Shown here piece after piece: positions 28,530 to 36,008 of a stretch of 64,000 nucleotides of DNA; within the stretch, counting starts at the first letter, position 1; every line of letters begins with the position of its first letter. The notes below the pieces were generated by a model that saw only the letters and a list, made by a program, of their open reading frames with translations, had not been told where the DNA came from and did not search any database. The position numbers were made by a program, and so were the translations under genes. The stretch covers positions 462,343-526,342 of the forward strand of contig NZ_JAENHL010000004.1 in assembly GCF_016595235.1 (NCBI RefSeq), read 5' to 3'. This DNA is from Taklimakanibacter albus (lineage in GTDB: Bacteria; Pseudomonadota; Alphaproteobacteria; Rhizobiales; Aestuariivirgaceae).

Positions 28530-29843
28530 TCAGTTGGTCTTGGCGAAGGCCGAGTTTGCGCTCTCCATGAACTGCTGCACCGTCATCGTGCCGCCCATGA
28601 GCGGCGCCGCATTGCGCTCCATCACCGCCAGGACCGGCAGCGGGAAGGCGGCGAAGCCGGTATGGTTCTCGGGGTTGGCGAGCAGCGCCAGATAGGCGGC
28701 CTGCATGTCGTTCTGCGCCTGCGCCTGGAAGCCGGAAATATTGGACGGCACGCCGATCGCGGCCCAAAGCTTCTCCTGCGATTCCTTGCTGGCGATGAAG
28801 TTGACGAAGGCGGCGGAGGCTTCCGGGCTCTTCGTCCATTTGGTGACGCCCCAGCCGGCTTCGGCGCCAGCATCGACAAGATTCTTGTGCTTCGACGCCG
28901 GCACTTGCGGCAGCGCCATCGCCATCGTTTCCGGCTGGTCCTTCACCAGCTGCATGGCGCGGCTCAGCGCACCATTGACCAGCATGGCCGCGCCGCCCGT
29001 GGCATATTGCACATTCGTATCGTCGAACATGTTGCGCCCCAGCGCCTTGTCGTCGCCGAAGCAGCCGGCGGTCTTCATGTCCATGATGTAGTTGACGGCA
29101 TCGGTGAACAGCTTGTCGTCGAGCTTGAGCTCGCCCTTGACCCATTTGGCGAGCGTCGGCTTGTCCATCATCTGGCTGGTGATCATGTAGAGATAGGTCT
29201 CGAACAGATATCCGTCCTTCCAGCCCGACGCCATCGGCTGGATGCCCTTCTCGGTCAGCGCCTTGCAGGTGGCGAGCATCGAATCCCAGCTGGCGAGCGC
29301 CGTCGCCGGATCGATCCCGGCCTTGGCGAAGATGGCGCGGTTGACCAGCATCACATAGCCATAGGAACCGGTCGGCAGGATGTAGAGATTGCCGTCGGCC
29401 GAATAATTCTCGTCCAGATATTTGATCTCTTTGCGCAAGGCCGGATCGATCGCGTCCTGCAGCGGATAGAGACCATTCTTGTAGCTGTAGGCCTGTGCCG
29501 AGCCATACATGGTGATGACATCGGGCCCGCTCTGCGCCACGACCGAATTGCGCACCTGGTCGAAATAGGTGCCATACGGCATGTCGATGATCTTCACCGT
29601 GATCTGCGGATGGGCCTTCTGGAAGTCGGCGGCGATCGCGTTATAGGCCTCCACCCCCTTCTCATAATTGCCGGGCAGGAACGACCACACGGTCAGCTCC
29701 GCCTTGGCCTCGGGGATCGGGCCGGTCTTGAGCTTGTCGCTCGCCGCCTGTTCCTCGCCACACGCCGCGAGCGCGAACAATGCCGTGGCCAGCGCCACGC
29801 CTGAAACGCCCTTGCGCAACCACTTCGAAACACCCATCGTCAT
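28530..29843 (-). CDS. extracellular solute-binding lipoprotein, family 1 (CUT1)
   Basis: The 437-residue precursor has a lipoprotein signal ending LFALAAC, so Cys28 should be acylated and the protein tethered to the inner membrane facing the periplasm. The mature part has the two-lobe SBP_bac_1 fold (LTVWSFLPGNYEKGVEAYNAIAADF near the start). The ATG at 29843 has GGAG nine bases upstream and starts two bases after the upstream stop. It fixes the importer's substrate, which the sequence does not reveal. Confidence 0.9.
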   Translation of the reverse strand: MTMGVSKWLRKGVSGVALATALFALAACGEEQAASDKLKTGPIPEAKAELTVWSFLPGNYEKGVEAYNAIAADFQKAHPQITVKIIDMPYGTYFDQVRNSVVAQSGPDVITMYGSAQAYSYKNGLYPLQDAIDPALRKEIKYLDENYSADGNLYILPTGSYGYVMLVNRAIFAKAGIDPATALASWDSMLATCKALTEKGIQPMASGWKDGYLFETYLYMITSQMMDKPTLAKWVKGELKLDDKLFTDAVNYIMDMKTAGCFGDDKALGRNMFDDTNVQYATGGAAMLVNGALSRAMQLVKDQPETMAMALPQVPASKHKNLVDAGAEAGWGVTKWTKSPEASAAFVNFIASKESQEKLWAAIGVPSNISGFQAQAQNDMQAAYLALLANPENHTGFAAFPLPVLAVMERNAAPLMGGTMTVQQFMESANSAFAKTN

Positions 29844-29845
29844 AA

Positions 29846-31069
29846 TCACCAGCTCCGTATTGCCGTTGCCAATTTTTCTGTCATCGGTTCGATCACGCCG
29901 CCTTCATGGCCGAGCCTGATCAATGCCACGTCACGTTCCGCCGCGTCCGAAATCGGATAGAGACCAGGCGCCTTGGGCGCCGCATCGCCCGCCAGCTCCT
30001 CGACCGCGATCGCCTGCAGCGCCAGCGACAGGTCCATCACCTCGATCGGGTTGCCTTCGCCGCCCGAGCAGTTGATGCAATGTCCATCGACCATCACCCG
30101 GATACGGGCGCCGCCGGGGAGCGTGTATTCCACGACGCCCTGACGCACATCCTTGTCAGCCTTGAGCGAGCGCAGATACTCCATCGGCAGCTCGAAATCA
30201 CCGCCGCCCGCGGTGCACAGGAAGGCGCCATCGGGCAATTTCCGCACATGGTCTTCCGTTATCACGCCCGCGATGCCGGTCGAGGCGAAGACGACTTCCG
30301 TATTCGGCGCGGCGAGCGCCACGCTCTTGACCGCATAGCCGTCATGGATCGCCTGCAGCGCCTTCACCGGATCGAGCTCGGCGACCGTTATGCGGGCGCC
30401 CAGAGCCGCGGCATGAATGGCGACGCCTTTGCCCACCCAGCCATAGCCGATGACCAGTACCTCGCGTCCCGCGAGCTGGAGATTCGTCATGTCGAGAAAA
30501 GCCATCACGCAGGATTGCCCGGTCCCATAGACATTGTCGAAGAGATATTTCATGCGCGAATCATTGACCGCGATGACGGGAATGCGCAACGCGCCCTCCT
30601 CATGCATGGCGCGCAGCGGACGTATGCCGCTGGTGGTCTCTTCCGCAGCGCCTATCATACCTGCAACAAGATCGGGGAATTCGCGATGCGCCAACCGGAT
30701 GAGGCTGGCGCCGTCATCGATCAGGATATCAGGCTTCGTCTTCAGGAAATCGCGGGCCAGCTCGAGATCACGCGCCGCCGTGGCGCCGGCCTCGGCGAAA
30801 ACCGCGAGACCTTGCGCCCTGAGCGCATGGACGACCCGCGCCTCGGTCGAGCTGCCACCACAATAGACGCTGACCTGGGCGCCCGCCTGTTTCAGCGCCA
30901 GAGCGAGATTGGCGGTCTTGGGCTCGAGCACCAGCGAGACGCCGACCTTCTTGCCATGCAGACGCCCGCCGGCGGCGAGACGCGCCGCAATCGTGTTGAG
31001 CACCGGCATGCCGCGCCCGGCCCAGGCGATGCGCTCCGCCCCTTCTTGAGCGAGATTGGCTGTCGTCAC
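29846..31069 (-). CDS. S-adenosylhomocysteine hydrolase-like protein, diverged paralogue A
   Basis: The 407-residue protein has the AdoHcyase fold of the short, archaeal/Thermotoga length. Kept features: DDG (118-120), EETTSG (143-148), NDS..K..FDN with Lys174, Asp178, Asn179, and the NAD motif GYGWVGKG (208-215). The adenine-pocket motif HxTxE reads V47-L-E49-P-K51. His residues present in canonical enzymes at NIGHFD and GHP are replaced (TAGGGD, GNP), and the C-terminal KPDHYRY NAD-clasp is absent. It may be an altered-specificity or non-catalytic partner of paralogue B. The GTG at 31069 overlaps B's stop (GTGA), with AAGGA upstream. Confidence 0.85.
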   Translation of the reverse strand: MTTANLAQEGAERIAWAGRGMPVLNTIAARLAAGGRLHGKKVGVSLVLEPKTANLALALKQAGAQVSVYCGGSSTEARVVHALRAQGLAVFAEAGATAARDLELARDFLKTKPDILIDDGASLIRLAHREFPDLVAGMIGAAEETTSGIRPLRAMHEEGALRIPVIAVNDSRMKYLFDNVYGTGQSCVMAFLDMTNLQLAGREVLVIGYGWVGKGVAIHAAALGARITVAELDPVKALQAIHDGYAVKSVALAAPNTEVVFASTGIAGVITEDHVRKLPDGAFLCTAGGGDFELPMEYLRSLKADKDVRQGVVEYTLPGGARIRVMVDGHCINCSGGEGNPIEVMDLSLALQAIAVEELAGDAAPKAPGLYPISDAAERDVALIRLGHEGGVIEPMTEKLATAIRSW

Positions 31070-32316
31070 TTGGGCATTCCTTCTATCCACTGGGCGATAT
31101 CGTCTTCCTGCTCGGAGCGCGCCTCGCTCAAGGAGATCCCCATGCTTTTGAGCTTCGCCGCTGCGATCGCGTCGTCGAGCGCCTTCGGAATGATATGGAC
31201 ACCGGGTGCAAGCTTGGCGGAGACGAGGTGATGGGCGCCCAAGCCCTGCACCGCAAAGGTGAGGTCCATGATTTCGACCGGATGGCCGCTGCCGCCGGCG
31301 ATATTGACCAGCGCGCCGCCCGAAAGGACATGCAGGTCGCGCTCCTGCACGCGGAAGGTGGTAATGCCGGGCCGCGTCTCTTTGCGGTCATTGGTCAGGC
31401 CCGCCAGCACGTCGACATCGATCTCGAGATCATGATGGCCGGCATTGGCGAGGAGGACATCGTGATCGAGATGGGCGAATTCGCTCATGCCGACGGCGCG
31501 CATGCCGCCCGTCGCCGCGATCACCATGGTGGCCCCCGGCAGCATGTCGGCGGCGGTGCCGACCTTGTGGCCGTCCATATGGGCTTCCAGCGCCCGCACC
31601 GGATCGGTCTCGACGACACGCGTATGGGCGCCCATCGCCTTGGCATAAAGGGCGATGCCACGGCCGACATAACCATAGCCGATCACCGCTACGCGGGCGC
31701 CGGCGATCTGCCGGTTGGTGAGGCGCAAAATCGCCTGCAGCGTCGTTTGCCCCGTCGCATAGCGGTTGTCGAAAAGATGTTTGCAGCGCGCGTCATTGGC
31801 AGTGAGCGCGGCGAAAGGCAGCTTGCCCGCCGCGCGCAACGCATGGAGCCGCGCCGTGCCGGTCGTCGTCTCTTCGGAGACGCCTTTGAGATTGGCATAG
31901 AGCTTGGGCCGGAACTTGCCCATCCGCAGGGTGAGCTCGGCGCCGTCATCGATGATATAATGCGGGGCCCAATCGGCGGCGGCGAGAAGCTCGCGCTCCC
32001 AGCTCGCATGATCGCCATCGGGCGCCGAGACGACGGTGAGGCCGCGGGCCTTCAGGGCCTCGACCACCGGCCCTCTCGTTGTGCGCGGATTGCTGCCCGC
32101 CACGACCACTTCAGCGCCGGCATCGGCCAGCACGGTGGCGAGAAAGGCGGTCTTGGCCTCGAGATGCACGACGACGGCGATGCGGGCGCCCTTGAGCGCC
32201 CCGTCTGATAGAGTCTCGCGCACGAAGCCGTTGAGCACCGGCGAATGGCGGCTCACCCATTCGATCTGGGCCTGCCCGATCTCGACATCACTTTTGTCGG
32301 TCGCCACCTGCGTCAT
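31066..32316 (-). CDS. S-adenosylhomocysteine hydrolase-like protein, paralogue B (candidate SIH hydrolase type)
   Basis: The 416-residue protein is SAHase-like and first in the operon. Catalytic-type residues remain: DDG (123-125), SEETTTG (147-153), Lys179, Asp183, Asn184, NAD motif GYGYVGRG (213-220), NAGHHD (His294/295) and GHP (His345). The adenine-contact motif reads H51-L-E53-A-K55, that is HxExK in place of HxTxE. From memory, archaeal S-inosyl-homocysteine hydrolases carry HxExK. Hydrolysis of an inosyl-thioether is therefore a reasonable proposal. It lacks the C-terminal DHYRY. It diverges from lacI over a LacI-type operator. Confidence 0.87.
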   Translation of the reverse strand: MTQVATDKSDVEIGQAQIEWVSRHSPVLNGFVRETLSDGALKGARIAVVVHLEAKTAFLATVLADAGAEVVVAGSNPRTTRGPVVEALKARGLTVVSAPDGDHASWERELLAAADWAPHYIIDDGAELTLRMGKFRPKLYANLKGVSEETTTGTARLHALRAAGKLPFAALTANDARCKHLFDNRYATGQTTLQAILRLTNRQIAGARVAVIGYGYVGRGIALYAKAMGAHTRVVETDPVRALEAHMDGHKVGTAADMLPGATMVIAATGGMRAVGMSEFAHLDHDVLLANAGHHDLEIDVDVLAGLTNDRKETRPGITTFRVQERDLHVLSGGALVNIAGGSGHPVEIMDLTFAVQGLGAHHLVSAKLAPGVHIIPKALDDAIAAAKLKSMGISLSEARSEQEDDIAQWIEGMPK

Positions 32317-32376
32317 ACCCCTCGATTGCCCCCGAATCCGCCTTTGCCCCCGCCGAAGTGACGGTTTATGGCTTAT

Positions 32377-32388
32377 CTAAGCGCTTAG
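32377..32388. promoter_or_regulatory. LacI-type operator between the transport operon and lacI
   Basis: CTAAGCGCTTAG is a perfect 12-bp palindrome with the central CG typical of LacI/GalR sites. It lies 61 bases before the SAHase-like B start and 69 bases before lacI, so one bound dimer could control both. Confidence 0.7.
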
Positions 32389-32456
32389 CTTCTGCTATTG
32401 TCAATGTATCTTTGAAATGTCCGGGAGCGCTATGCACAAGCAGGAGGCGATTAGCC

Positions 32457-33440
32457 ATGGCTGATAGAGCCCGCCGTCCTACCCTTGCCGATGTCGCCCG
32501 GCTCGCCGGTACGTCGACCGCGGTGGTGAGCTATGTGCTCAATGACGGCCCCCGCGCCGTGGCGCCCCAGACCAAGGCCAAGGTCGAGCAGGCCATCGCC
32601 GAGCTCGGCTATCGGCGCAATCCGCTCGCCAGCGCTTTGATGGCCGGCCGCTCCAATCTCGTCGGGCTCCTGGTGCCCGATTCCTCCAACGCCTTCTTCA
32701 GCGAGCTGGCACGCGAATTCGAGCGCGAGGGCAAAGCGCGGGGCTTCCTCACCCTCATCGGCAACACGGCTTACGACCCGGCGGTCGAGCTCGATTATGA
32801 GCGCGCTTTCGCCGATCTGCGCCCGCGCGGCATTTTCGTCACCAGCATCACCGGCGATGCCGAAAGCCTCGATGGCTGCCCGCGCATCTATGTCCATTCG
32901 GCACCCGCCGGCGCCTCCGATCCGTGTGTGCTTTTCGACGATGTCGGCGGCGGCATCGCCGCAACCCGTCATCTGATCGGGCAAGGTTATGAGGACATCC
33001 ATTGCATCGCCGGGCCCGATGATTTCGGCCCTTCCGGCAAACGTGAGCGCGGCTGGCAAAAGGCCATGAGCGAAGCCGGTCTCACGACGGAAGGCCGGCT
33101 CCATCGTGTGTCCTTCGAAAGGCTGGGCGCCGAAAACGCGCTGCGCCCCTTGCTGGCGAAGCCTGGACGTCCCCGCGCGATCTTCGCCACCACCGACGAG
33201 CAGGCACTGGCCGCCCTGCGCGCCGCCGCCGAAGCACGGCTCACCGTGCCGAAGGATATCGCGATCGTCGGCTTCGACGGCATCCGCGAGGCGCTTAATG
33301 GCAGCAGCCGCCTCACCACTTTCGCGCTGCCGCTCGCCGAGCTGGCGCGGCGCGCCTTCGAGGTGCTCGACGGCTGGAATGCGGCCGACAATCCCTCGCA
33401 TATCATTGCGGGGGCCCTGCAGCGCGGCGAGACGTCCTGA
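32457..33440 (+). CDS. LacI-family transcriptional regulator
   Basis: The 327-residue protein opens with the LacI HTH and hinge (TLADVARLAGTSTAVVSYVLNDGPR and KVEQAIAELGYRRNPLASAL), followed by a periplasmic-binding-protein-like ligand domain (LVGLLVPDSSNAFFSELAREF). AGGAGG ends 9 bases before the ATG at 32457; the frame is open farther up without such a site. It very likely represses the divergent SAHase-like/ABC operon through the palindrome at 32377. Its stop codon directly abuts the stop of the convergent nucleoside hydrolase gene. Confidence 0.93.
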   Translation: MADRARRPTLADVARLAGTSTAVVSYVLNDGPRAVAPQTKAKVEQAIAELGYRRNPLASALMAGRSNLVGLLVPDSSNAFFSELAREFEREGKARGFLTLIGNTAYDPAVELDYERAFADLRPRGIFVTSITGDAESLDGCPRIYVHSAPAGASDPCVLFDDVGGGIAATRHLIGQGYEDIHCIAGPDDFGPSGKRERGWQKAMSEAGLTTEGRLHRVSFERLGAENALRPLLAKPGRPRAIFATTDEQALAALRAAAEARLTVPKDIAIVGFDGIREALNGSSRLTTFALPLAELARRAFEVLDGWNAADNPSHIIAGALQRGETS

Positions 33441-34352
33441 TCAGCCGAGCGTGGCGATCCCGTCGAGAAACACTTCGACCACGCGATCATAGTCGGCGGC
33501 GACGCAAACGCGGGTCTTCTGGCCGTTGCGCGGCTTGAGCACCGTCTGGCCGAGCTTCTCGCCATCGAGCCCCACTTCGACATCACCTTCTTCGATGCGG
33601 AAGAGCTCGGGCCGGAGTGCGGCGATGACGGTCGCAGGGTCATGCAGGCTGCAGCCTTTGGCGCCGCGCCCCAGATAGACGTCGATATAGAAATCCGAGA
33701 TCGCCGCGAGAAACCCGCCGAATTTCGGCGCCCGCCTGGCGAGTGCGGCGAAATTCTCCTTCGTCACCGAGGTTCGGTCGGTGACATCGAGACCGACCAG
33801 AAGGATCTCGGCGCCGGAATTGAACACGATCTGCGCCGCATCGGGATCGTTATAGATATTCGCTTCGGCGAAGGGCGTCACATTTCCGCGCGCATGGACG
33901 ACGCCGCCCATGATGACGATCCGCGCGACATTCTTCGCAAACTCGGGATCGCGCTCGATCGCCGCGGCGATATTGGTCAACGGCCCGATCGGGAACACCA
34001 CCAATTCGCCCTTGTGTCGCTTGGCCTGGTCGATGAGGAAATCGACCGCCGGACTGTCGACCGCGCGGCCTTTGGGAGCTGGCGCCGGCAAGGCGCCGAA
34101 GCCCTGCTCGCCATGAATCCAGTGCACCGGCTCCCAGTGCCGTCCGCGCAACGGCTTGGGCAATCCCTGCGCCACCGGGATCGGACGGTCGAGCATCTCG
34201 ACCAGATGCAGCGCATTACGCGTCCCCATCTCGACCGGAATGTTCCCATAGACGGAGGTCAGGCCGATGAGCTCGATCTCCGGACAGGACGCCGCGTAAA
34301 AAATCGCCATCGCATCGTCGACGCCCGGATCCGTATCGATAATCGCTTTCAT
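33441..34352 (-). CDS. inosine-uridine-type nucleoside hydrolase
   Basis: The 303-residue protein has the family calcium-binding N-terminus IIDTDPGVDDAM, FPIGPLTNIAAA, MGG, EANIYNDPDAA and a later LHDPATV, all typical IUNH elements. It should split ribonucleosides to base and ribose in the cytoplasm. The ATG at 34352 is preferred; upstream in-frame ATG codons exist at 34367 and 34364. It may be the last step of the neighbouring system, taking a nucleoside such as inosine released by the SAHase-like proteins. It is on its own transcript beyond lacI. Confidence 0.92.
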   Translation of the reverse strand: MKAIIDTDPGVDDAMAIFYAASCPEIELIGLTSVYGNIPVEMGTRNALHLVEMLDRPIPVAQGLPKPLRGRHWEPVHWIHGEQGFGALPAPAPKGRAVDSPAVDFLIDQAKRHKGELVVFPIGPLTNIAAAIERDPEFAKNVARIVIMGGVVHARGNVTPFAEANIYNDPDAAQIVFNSGAEILLVGLDVTDRTSVTKENFAALARRAPKFGGFLAAISDFYIDVYLGRGAKGCSLHDPATVIAALRPELFRIEEGDVEVGLDGEKLGQTVLKPRNGQKTRVCVAADYDRVVEVFLDGIATLG

Positions 34353-34450
34353 TTCAAGCCCCATCACTGCTCAGGGCTTCATACATGACCTTTCCACGAG
34401 CACAAGATACTCCCTTGGCTTCGCCCCGCCCGCCGGACATAGTGCCCTCC

Positions 34451-35302
34451 ATGCCCTTGCGCCCCAGCGTCTACGCCTTCGATTTCGGCGGCTTCAGGAT
34501 CGCCACCCTGCTCGATGCGACGGATATCCGTGGTGGACTTGCCGAGAGCTTCGCCTTGGGTGAGCCGGAAGACCGCGTGCGTGCGCTGGCGGTGGCGAAT
34601 TTCATCGATCCCGACCGCTTCGAGCATCCCTTCATTCCGGTCTTCGTCGACACGGGCAAGGTGAAGCTCCTGTTCGACACTGGTCTCGGTGAACCCGAAA
34701 GCGCCCTTCTCCACGGCCTCAGCCAGCTGGGTGTGGCGGCGGAGGAGATCGACATCGTGGTCCTCACCCATGGCCATCCCGATCACATTGGCGGCCTGAT
34801 GACGGATGGCGCGCCGACCTTCTCGCGCGCGCGTTACGTGTTTGGCGCGGCGGCATTCGAGTTCTGGCGGCGCGGCGAAAATGTGCGGGCGGCGCGCCGC
34901 GCCAATCGCGAGCTGTTCCTGCGTAATTGCGCGCCCCTCGCCGACCGCGCGACCTTCGTCAATCCGGGCGACGAGATCCTACCCGGCATTACGGCGGTCG
35001 ACGCCGCCGGTCATTCACCGGGCCTCCTCGCCTGGCGGATAGAAAGTGCGGACAGACGCCTGTTGATCTGGTCGGACACGTGCCTCCATTACATCGTGTC
35101 CTTGCAGCGGCCGGACTGGCGGGCGAATGTCGATGACGACAAGGAAGAGGCGGCGCGCGCGCGTCGGCGTCTCCTCACCTCGGCAGCCGAAGAGCGGGTC
35201 GTCATCGCCGGCTATCACATGCCTTTTCCCGGCCTCGGCTTTGTCGAGCGCACAGGCGACACTTTCCGCTGGGTGCCGGTCAGCTACCAGCTGAATCTGT
35301 GA
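34451..35302 (+). CDS. metallo-beta-lactamase-fold hydrolase
   Basis: The 283-residue protein has THGHPDHIGG, the HxHxDH zinc signature, a later DAAGHSPG strand with the third His, WSDTCLHY with the bridging Asp and a C-terminal AGYHMPFPG His. It resembles lactonase- or glyoxalase II-like enzymes; the substrate is unknown. I prefer the ATG at 34451, which leaves 98 bases to the divergent nucleoside hydrolase; an ATG at 34385 is also in frame. No clear ribosome site decides. Confidence 0.85.
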   Translation: MPLRPSVYAFDFGGFRIATLLDATDIRGGLAESFALGEPEDRVRALAVANFIDPDRFEHPFIPVFVDTGKVKLLFDTGLGEPESALLHGLSQLGVAAEEIDIVVLTHGHPDHIGGLMTDGAPTFSRARYVFGAAAFEFWRRGENVRAARRANRELFLRNCAPLADRATFVNPGDEILPGITAVDAAGHSPGLLAWRIESADRRLLIWSDTCLHYIVSLQRPDWRANVDDDKEEAARARRRLLTSAAEERVVIAGYHMPFPGLGFVERTGDTFRWVPVSYQLNL

Positions 35303-35311
35303 CTCTCATCA

Positions 35312-35343
35312 AAATCCGCCCGCCCGGCAAGCCGAACGGGCGG
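35312..35343 (-). terminator. terminator of the small conserved gene
   Basis: CCGCCCG and CGGGCGG pair around a 14-base loop, and on the minus strand the stem is followed by ATTTTGATG. It lies between two convergent stops. Confidence 0.55.
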
Positions 35344-35355
35344 CGATCGCGATCG

Positions 35356-35778
35356 TCAGCCGATATAGGCCGGCACGATCACGATCTCTTCCTTCTTCGC
35401 CGGCTCGCCGACAGGCGGCAGTTGCAGCACCGTGGCGCGCTGTCCCTTGCGCAGATGCGTCACCAGCACGATCTTGCCGTCGGGAAACTCGAGCGCATCG
35501 TGAAAGGCATGCGGTTGATCCATATTGATCTGGGTGAACCGGGCGACTTTGCCGTCAAGTTCCGCATACTCCACACCGAGGCCGCCGAGCGTGGCGTGAT
35601 TGCTTTCCACGCCATTCTCGAAAGCAAGTTCCGTACCCGGACGAAGACACGCGGCCACATCGGCGTGATCGACGCCACAGAAGCCATGCGTAGCCGAGCC
35701 GTCGAAGGCAGACGTTACCAGCTTGTCACCGACTTTCGCGGGACGAGAGGCGACGTGATGCAGACTATAATCGCACAT
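35356..35778 (-). CDS. conserved hypothetical protein, starts MCDYSLHHVASRPAK
   Basis: I recall this N-terminus from uncharacterised Hyphomicrobiales proteins but know no function. The 140-residue product is soluble, with no signal or membrane helix. It has Cys in CDYS, CGVD and CLRP and several His, so metal binding is conceivable. GAGGAG nine bases before the ATG at 35778 fixes the start. A palindrome (35862-35886) lies about 85 bases upstream. Confidence 0.75.
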   Translation of the reverse strand: MCDYSLHHVASRPAKVGDKLVTSAFDGSATHGFCGVDHADVAACLRPGTELAFENGVESNHATLGGLGVEYAELDGKVARFTQINMDQPHAFHDALEFPDGKIVLVTHLRKGQRATVLQLPPVGEPAKKEEIVIVPAYIG

Positions 35779-35861
35779 CAGGGAATCTCCTCTACTGTGA
35801 ACAGCCAGGATGGTTGTCCTGATCAAAGGCAGCACATCAAGGCGGCCATCCTGTGTCCGCA

Positions 35862-35886
35862 ACATTACGGCTCAAGGTCGTAATGT
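35862..35886. promoter_or_regulatory. ACATTACG-N9-CGTAATGT inverted repeat
   Basis: A perfect 8-bp inverted repeat sits in the gap between recN's 3' end and the small conserved gene, upstream of the latter. It could be an operator. Nothing else is visible in 35779-36008. Confidence 0.4.
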
Positions 35887-36008
35887 CTCCGTAGCGCTTC
35901 GCGCAAATCATGCTGCTAATTTGGGAAGCATTGAAGATATGGGTTGAGACGGCGCTTTGTTCCAGCGCGATCACGGCAATTCAGACATGTGATCTCGAAA
36001 TGTTTTGA

